Origin: Gnetum montanum
Lineage: Eukaryota; Streptophyta; Gnetopsida; Gnetales; Gnetaceae
Assembly (NCBI GenBank): GCA_015680685.1
Contig: MNCI01020988.1
Location: 75,688 to 113,484 of the forward strand
Direction: 5' to 3'
DNA: 37,797 nucleotides
The notes under the pieces were generated by a model. It saw only the letters and a list, made by a program, of their open reading frames with translations. It made no database searches and had not been told where the DNA came from. This document shows, piece by piece, positions 31,380 through 37,797 of this stretch (position 1 is the first letter of the stretch; every line of letters begins with the position of its first letter). The position numbers and the translations under genes were made by a program.

Positions 31380-33532
31380 TTGCAATCACACGAAATCGTC
31401 TATTAGTAAGGCTATTTATGAAATTAGATTTATACCTTACTTCTTGCCTTAATAAATTCATTTCTTGTCTAGTGTGATTCAGAGTTAGAAAATTTTACGA
31501 AAATTTCCCCTAAAAGTTTTGATATTGGCCCTAATTTGATTAAGTGACTCCAAAAAGAAATAATTTGCATGGTATGGGTGAAGAGATAAAATTAATTTGG
31601 CAAACGTTTTTAACATTTTTAAGGTCATTTACCCTTTATGATATCCTTCAAGCAACGATGAATTTGGAAAGAACTATGCGCAACTTAGAGTGTACCCTTT
31701 GCCCACGACTAAGTCAAACACTCAAGGTTTAGATAGGTTCAATTGCAATGAGAATCGAAGCGTTAATGAGCAAGATATGGAAGTTGGAATGATAGGTGCT
31801 CATAGCATCAGAATTCGCAGAAGAAAATTTCAACAACTCCCCTTGCATGAATAGTGAAAAATGATGTTGACGTGTGCAGTGGTCCCTATATATAGTTTTT
31901 ATAGATGCGATATCGCGTACCCAATAGCATAGACCTAATATCGAATACCCGATATCGTGTCCCATTGAAAATAGGGTACTTGGAAAAATTGATAAACTTT
32001 TGAATTTCCAAGGCCAAAAATGAAGGATTTAAGGTTAATTCGAAAGGTCTAGGATAACACTGAAGAGACCGAAAGGCACCAGAAATGTAATGAAGTGGAA
32101 TTTCACAATGAAGTTCGTGAGTAAGGTGAGGAAAAAGGACATGTAGTGGTGCACAGGAATGTTTAAATTAAAATGATGATAAAGGAAAGAACAATTTTAT
32201 CAATGCAATACCTAGAGATTATAAGATGATGTGGTGATGTGCAAAGAGTGCAAATTACAAAAGTTACGCAAGTGGATCCTCCCCAAAGTAGGTTCCTACC
32301 TATCATGCCCTTACATAACCACACCTGAAAATGTCTGTAGGCACTAAAAGGGTTAAATGTAATCCATACTAATGTAACAAAACATACACATGTAAATACC
32401 ACCGTGATGAGGTATGAATTCTATGCTACACAAGACACAAGTAAAAAAATACATGAACGGCAAGATGAAACGAATTGTAGAAGGGATTGCAAAGATCGAG
32501 ATATGAGGTAACTGACCCTAGGCACAATGAATCTTGAGTGTAGGGCATAATTAATGTTTCATTAGCATGTTGCTCCAACATCAAGACCAAGTCCATGTCT
32601 CTGATCAATGACATTGGATTATTTCATCCGATGATGGACAACCATAAGAGCACCATGATAGCAAGGCATATGATCACTTGGCATTTTGTCCAAGGGATGA
32701 GTGATTTGGAATTTATTTATGGCACATTCTTCTTTGGTCTTTCCTTTGATGTTTTCTTTTCTTTTCTTTGCTTTTCTCTGCTCTTTTTTTTTTCTTTTAG
32801 TCACTTTGGCACTTTTTCCTTTCCAATAGGGAACCGGAGAAGCTGCCAACCTTCAGGCATGGATACATGTCTTTCCAATGGGACCCCCGAAACAGTATTG
32901 AGTTTCTTTATTGAGTTCCTTTATTACTCTTACTCCCATTTTTTGTTAGATCTATAAGGATCCTAGTACAACCAGGCTACATGATAGCACCTATAGATGT
33001 CACCAAAAAGAATCCACAAGTTCCCTTGATGTCACACCCTAGCCATTCCCTCTTAGTCCATCATTTTTTGCTCTGGGCATAATGAGAACAAATTACTTTA
33101 AGTTTTAATAATGACAAGAATATCATCATTCCCAAAGTAGAACCTCTTATTAATAGAATGGGTGGGTGGATGTTGTGGACTCACTGTCCAAATAAGTAAT
33201 CACTTGGGACTTGATAGCGTAGAACAACACCTCAACCAATGAGTCACATGAGTTTTTTATTCATAGATGATATTACCCATAAAAATATAAAGCAACAAAT
33301 TGAAAGATGAAAAATTAGAAATCGAAAAAATCAAAAAACAAAAAATTGAAAATGAAGAATTGGAAAAAAAATTGTAAAATCAAAGAAAAGGAAAAATAAC
33401 ATTTACTAATTCTACTTGTTAGAATGGAGTATATCCTCCATAATGAGACTTTTGAGCATGGATAGAATTAATAAATGGAAAATGCAGATCCATGCATGTG
33501 GGAAATATTAGAGTTTGGTCATATCCAAACCA
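31380..33532 (-). other. E3 internal non-coding region
   Basis: No supportable gene was found between gag and the second ORF. The stretch holds the GATATC/TATA cluster at 31886-31960, a pyrimidine-rich tract on the plus strand (32735-32820) and an A-rich low-complexity stretch with an imperfect aaaaattgaaaatgaa-type repeat (33290-33400). RT or integrase motifs were not seen in any frame. Confidence 0.55.
31886..31960 (-). promoter_or_regulatory. Candidate internal promoter of E3 (GATATC cluster plus TATA)
   Basis: Reading on the minus strand there is GATATC (31951-31956), the related CGATATTAG (near 31935-31943), GATATC inside GCGATATCGC (31907-31916), then TATAAAAACTATATATAG (31886-31904). 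This is the same order and spacing as in the LTR U3 regions of E2 and E3. It lies about 510 nt upstream of the ATG of the second ORF. A short GGGGAGTTG shortly downstream also resembles the LTR sequence after its TATA, so this may be a captured U3 fragment. Confidence 0.5.
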
Positions 33533-35605
33533 CTAGGTATCTTTTGATGTGGTGGTAGGAATATACCCAAATTGGGGTTCACACATTTGATTAAAGTAAG
33601 CATAGTGGGGCAACTTATAAGATGTGGTTAAGTGATAAGGAGTTGAGCCACTATGGCACCTGTGACCATAAGATGGTATGCAACGATCAATATGTCTCCC
33701 TATGTGGTTATATTCATTGGGCAGCATGGTAGTTGGAGTATTGATTGGTGGCCCTAATAAGGTAACAGGAGGTGTTGAGTTCAAGGAGGCAGATGCATCA
33801 CAGCGTTGAACTTGTGCTGGGTTGGAGGATGCAGTGGTTTCAGAACCGTGCTGTCTCTTTCTTAAGTCATCCCTAAGGAAAGGACACTTTCGATGTTGTG
33901 GAGGACCTCCACTACTGTTGATAGTAGTAGCATAAGTAACATTCATGGGTTTGTGCTATGGTGCAAAACCTTTTGGCATGATTAGTGGCGATGTAAAAGG
34001 AGGTGAATGATGAGAATATGGAGAGCAAGGAGAACTGCAATGAACATGAGGTGGTGATCTTGTTGGAGAGGACATGGGTTGATAGTACTCAAGAGAATGA
34101 TAATGATGTGATGAAATAGAGGATGTTGACATAGTTGGAGAAATAGGATGCTGAACATAATAAGTGCTTGGGTTTGGATGGTATGAAGGGTATGACCAGT
34201 TTGATGGTGGCCTCCCCCACAACTGGGGTTTTTTCCACTGTGGTTAAAACTGGTATTTCTATACAAAATCTAAATGTAACAGTCCTCCCCAATGCTCATG
34301 TAAATGTGACAAGATTGGGCATTGGCCTTTGGGGTGATCATACAGGCAAACGTCACATTGATACGGGTGATTTGCAGTTGAGTTCTTTTCCTTATTTTCT
34401 TCAACCCTTCTTTCCAATTGTCTAGTGGTGTTCTATCTTATTTCTTGGTTTGTCATGGTTCTACCTCTAATAATGTTGACATATTCTCCACATTTTTCAT
34501 GTACCCAGTATGTCATCTTATTGATCTTTACCTCAATCTTGTCTAGTGATTGTAGTATTGGCAAAAATGATTCCACCTCCTTGAGGTGAGTTGATTTCTC
34601 CTTTTCATGATCATGGACCTTTGCTATTTTGAGATTTTGGTCCTCTTGAGAGCTTTCAAAATTCTCCCATTTAGCTATTTCTCCTTCTTCTTTTACTACC
34701 CACTTAATAAGCTCTTGGAATTGGTGGGTTCATAGTTCATATAGTTGACTTGGGGCATACATCCCCAGGGTCTCCCTTGCTTCATTACAGAGCCCATCCA
34801 TGATGTGTTGCATGAGCCTTTCCTCAAAGAACCCATGGCCTAGGCGCTTGTTTAACAAAGAGCAATATCTTTCTAAGGCCATGTCCAAGGGTTCATGTTG
34901 CACTTATTTTCACTCTTGGATTTGTCTCCTTAAGGCTAACACTCTTGCATAGGTTTGATATCTTTCATTGAAGAGTTCTACCATTGTCAATCAACATCGA
35001 ATTGATTTTGGTTTTAAAGATCTATACCATTTTTTTGCTTGGCCAACGAGTGTCATAGGAAAGAGCTTAAGTTTTTTCCATCCATTATTAATGTTTTTCC
35101 ATGCACAGGCATCGTAGAAGGCTTGCAAATGGTGTTGCAGATCTAAATCATAGCCTCCTGAAAACTTGGAAAAGTTATTTAAATCAAGCTTGGGTAGATG
35201 GATTTCCTTGTGATGCCTGCGAGATATTTGAACAGTCTCTTGTATATGCATTAGGTTTTTAGTGGCCAGTAGGGGTTCATCATCACTAGGTAGGTTATGA
35301 ATTTGTGAGTTGGAACGATGTTATCTTTGTTCATGTTGGCATTCCTGACTTTGCCCGTGGGCTCGATTTTTATTTCTATGCCAACCCCTTGAAAGACGGT
35401 CATCTGTGTCACAACTTTATGTTGAAGGAGTGTCAGAGTTGGATGATAAGAGTCCTTGAATACCGTTGGGGTGTTTAGGAGCATAGGGGATCCTTGCATA
35501 AGATTGAGTACTCCAAAATATGTATTCATCATCATATAATTCGTTGGTTCTCCAATGAATTGCCTTCCTAGTTATTGCATTATCATAGTCTTGTGAGAGA
35601 GACAT
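33533..35605 (-). pseudogene. gag: E3 gag pseudogene
   Basis: One frame from ATG 35605 to 33533 (about 690 codons) contains the pieces in order: N-terminus similar to that of E1 (WRTNELYDDE), Gag core at 35200-34770 (KLDLNNFSKFSGGYDL, KLKLFPMTL, AKKWYRSLKP), zinc knuckle CX2CX3HX4C at about 34360-34320 (CDVCLYDHPKGQC), and a Pro/Ser/His-rich tail (34222-33533) ending TTTSKDT. Stops occur near 35535, 35254, 34990 and 33950 among others. Because knuckle and tail share the frame with the core, this is the best guide to the intact gag of the family. E1 and E2 lose the tail to EPRV sequence. Confidence 0.85.
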
Positions 35606-35720
35606 TGTGGTGAATTTTTGTGTGACTTATTTGCAATTACTTTCTTTCTAAAAGATATATCGTTAAGGCTTTCATTACAACAATCTTGGATGATGTAACT
35701 AATCTAAATAACTAGCATTG

Positions 35721-35739
35721 TCCCCAGCAACAGTGCCAA
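35721..35739 (-). promoter_or_regulatory. E3 primer-binding site (tRNA-Asp type, mutated)
   Basis: The minus strand reads TTGGCACTGTTGCTGGGGA. It differs from the E1 site by C-to-T changes and lies directly after the LTR edge. Confidence 0.88.
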
Positions 35740-36600
35740 TGATGAGTGGCAAGGTACCCCTACACTCAACCATATAAATATGAGCATTCACGCATGATCC
35801 AATCGAACTCCACAGATAAACTAGTTGTGGTATCTAGATAGTTACACGTTGATCATAGTTCGCTATCTTCCCACCTGGACTAGTATCTACTTGGTCACAT
35901 ATGGTTTAGTCTAGAGTGAGGCAAATGTTGTGATCATAAACTTGTGCTACTCCTAAAGACAATGGAAAATAATCTTGTTTTTAGGCTAATAAGCAATAAG
36001 AAGCAAAATCTAAACTAGCCTAAGTGTAGTGAGCATCCGTCCTTGATCATCTGTGCGCATCTTAGACCTCATGTACTACTTCTGGGATTACTACACTCAT
36101 ATTACTTGAGCACTCCTAGACATGCTACTGGGTTACCAAGTAGTTACACTTAAATGTTAGTGATTAAGTTGTACTCATTCCACATTTAATAACAAGAATA
36201 GCAAATGATGATAAAGAAATATCAATGAAGAAAATAATAAATAACAATATCAATAACAATTAAACAATTAAAAACTAAGTGAATGCTACAATGATGGAGT
36301 AATCTCAATCTTTATTATCAATCATGTGTGTGTCCAAGTACGTAACACTTGAATAAAGGTTTTGTACAATTACAATCTTAACACTGCGAGCATTTCCTAG
36401 GGAAAGAACTAAAACGAATTGAAAACTAACAAAAAAAGACTCTACACTTACACTTACCAACTCCCCCCTTTCCTATGCACCTAAATGTGGTATTTATAGG
36501 CCTACACAGGAATCACAATATCATGTATTCGATATTGTTATCCAAGCTATGATATCGCGTACTCAATATCAAGGATCCGATATCAGGGCCTGGCAAAACA
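35740..36600 (-). repeat. E3 5' LTR (861 bp)
   Basis: It runs from tgatgagtgg next to the PBS to ...ggcaaaaca, followed by the CAAT duplication. On the minus strand U3 carries GATATC at 36551 and 36579, with several one-base variants (caatatc, gatattg) between them, upstream of a TATA box (36490-36499, CTATAAATAC). Confidence 0.9.
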
Positions 36601-36604
36601 CAAT

Positions 36605-37797
36605 TCATCACCAATCAATCCAACCAATTTAACAACCTAACAAACTATAGTAACGAACTCAAAAATAATAAGATATTAACCTAATGGTAAGATTCTTAAT
36701 TTGAAAACTCCAAGTTATGGGTTCAATTCTAGTAGGCAATGTTGAGTTATAAAGTTCTAAATGGACTATATATCTTGGGTTGTATCTATATTATAATTAT
36801 TTCAAGATTCTAACAACAAGGCCCTTGCCATTCCCATCATCTCCCTAGCATCCCCACACATCTCCCCCTCCCCCCTTCCTCTAACACACCAATTTGCATA
36901 TAATCTTAAACCTACAATATTTGAATAATAAATTCAATAGAACAATAAAAACTAAACTATGCATTACTCATAAAGCTCTTGAATTTCAAAATATAAAATA
37001 TCACAACCATCCAAAACATCCCCCTCTTCCCCCACTTCCCACCCCACACCATCGCAAGCACACTGCTATATCCAACAATTATCTACAATAGAGTATAAAA
37101 AAGCATGAAACCAATTGCAAAGAAGAGCAAGACAAATAGATAAGAATAGAGACAAACAAAAAAAGAAAAGAAAAGGAAAAAATGAAAGGTTCGTAACAAG
37201 GTTAATGATAGTGTTCAACTAGTTTATATATAATTTATATATAAAGTGGTCGAGAGTGTATGACCTTGAAAAAGTCAACCCAAGTATGACTTAACTCTAA
37301 AGTGTTACCTAGGACTATTTACAAAAGCATATTGAGACTACTACAAAAAACACCATCTCCTCCTCTTCATCCTTCATTTTAAACTCTCTATCTCAAATAA
37401 AAATTTTTAAATGCTAAACTTACCTCTCCACCCACCCTCGTGCTGCACCTTCCCCCAACCCCAACCCCCCACCACAACCCCAACCTCCCTTTCCTCTTCC
37501 CTCTCCTCCATAGTGAGAAATCTGAATATTTATAATTTTATAATTTTTATGTATTATTTATAATTTCTTATAGTGTTCACACATCTAATGGAGTTAAAGA
37601 TACACTCACATTGTAATCCTTTTAGGAACATGTGCAATGTGAATATCATAAACATGCATCACAATCCTTGAAGGGATAGGTGTAATAATGGATTCAATTC
37701 TAATGGGCAATGCTAAGTTACATAAATTTTTAATTGGACTTTATATCTTGAAGTGTACCTATGTTTCACTTATTTCAAGTTCCAACACTCCCTCCAC
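36605..37797. other. Intergenic flank with candidate SINE-like repeats
   Basis: No gene is present. At 36670-36815 (plus strand) a box-A-like taacctaatggtaag is followed after about 30 nt by a box-B-like gggttcaattct, then a segment that recurs at 37690-37783 (direct repeat of about 95 bp, moderately diverged). A third kind of copy (36898-37015) matches 27028-27140 and 27450-27555 across E3. These look like old tRNA-derived SINEs, but poly-A tails and duplications could not be defined. C-rich low-complexity tracts lie at 36860-36885 and 37430-37510. Confidence 0.35.

Larger units (their letters stand above)
27561..36600 (-). mobile_element. E3: complete gag-only LTR element with an extra ORF (9.04 kb)
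   Basis: The element is minus-oriented: 5' LTR 35740-36600, PBS 35721-35739, gag 35605-33533, non-coding stretch with a candidate internal promoter (31886-31960), second ORF 31379 to about 28530, 3' LTR 27561-28411. No protease, RT, RNase H or integrase is visible, so it depends on another element for mobilisation. The gag core and PBS make it Athila-like. The position of the second ORF matches that of env-like or additional ORFs in large plant Ty3/gypsy elements. The two LTRs differ at many positions and the insertion is not recent. Confidence 0.88.

Noticed and set aside
32595-32957. 120-codon plus-strand ORF with Phe/Ser/Leu-rich middle
   Set aside because: It is caused by a pyrimidine-rich low-complexity tract inside E3, on the strand opposite to the element's genes.
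33290-33400. A-rich repeated stretch as a possible CRISPR or minisatellite
   Set aside because: Repeats are imperfect and unevenly spaced, with no spacer pattern. It is treated as low-complexity DNA.
36860-36885. C-rich tract as a polypurine tract or LTR border
   Set aside because: No LTR end, PBS or matching repeat lies next to it. E3 ends at 36600 with a duplication.

Overview
This window looks like transposon-rich, probably heterochromatic plant nuclear DNA. No host gene, tRNA gene or rRNA gene is recognisable. It is a mosaic of (i) copies and fragments of an integrated plant pararetrovirus (EPRV, Caulimoviridae), (ii) non-autonomous, gag-only LTR retrotransposons with a tRNA-Asp-type primer site (TR-GAG / Athila-like; called E1, E2 and E3 here), and (iii) a decayed Ty3/gypsy element with a very long LTR. 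The combination of initiator-tRNA-Met and tRNA-Asp primer sites, a caulimovirid movement protein and Athila-like gag proteins points to a vascular plant, most likely a flowering plant. The species cannot be told.

Layout. 1-598: part of a minus-oriented LTR. 607-3684: minus-strand EPRV fragment from the primer site to mid coat protein. 3685-3740: plus-strand U5 end of an LTR, then tRNA-Asp PBS and a gag pseudogene (3872-5020). 5139-8759: plus-strand EPRV copy 1 (zinc knuckle-protease-RT-RNase H-intergenic region). 8760-16118: EPRV copy 2, almost one full genome (about 7.37 kb), head to tail with copy 1. 16119-17000: degraded DNA with a possible Ty1/copia LTR start. 17025-17850: decayed gypsy integrase, followed by its 3' LTR (17855-19790 and 24658-25596), which is split by E2. 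19791-24657: E2, minus strand, flanked by a perfect 5-bp duplication GATGG, with an EPRV MP-CP fragment replacing the end of gag and the U3 of its 3' LTR. 25597-27560: AT-rich flank. 27561-36600: E3, minus strand, complete with two LTRs, gag and a second unknown ORF that has its own candidate promoter. 36601-37797: flank with degenerate SINE-like repeats.

How it fits together. The EPRV encodes one polyprotein of roughly 2,250 codons (unknown N-terminus, 30K movement protein, coat protein, CCHC knuckle, aspartic protease, RT, RNase H, C-terminal tail) and has one intergenic region with a TATA box. One ORF and a genome of about 7.4 kb make it petuvirus-like. EPRV and gag-element sequences are fused sense to sense at least twice, both times just 3' of the gag zinc knuckle. 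One fusion keeps the reading frame from gag into the viral knuckle-protease-RT-RNase H. A separate LTR/EPRV junction with the same 8-nt filler occurs at two places 20 kb apart. All full-length coding units carry stops or frameshifts. The chimeric MP-CP fragments are clearly better preserved than the tandem viral copies.
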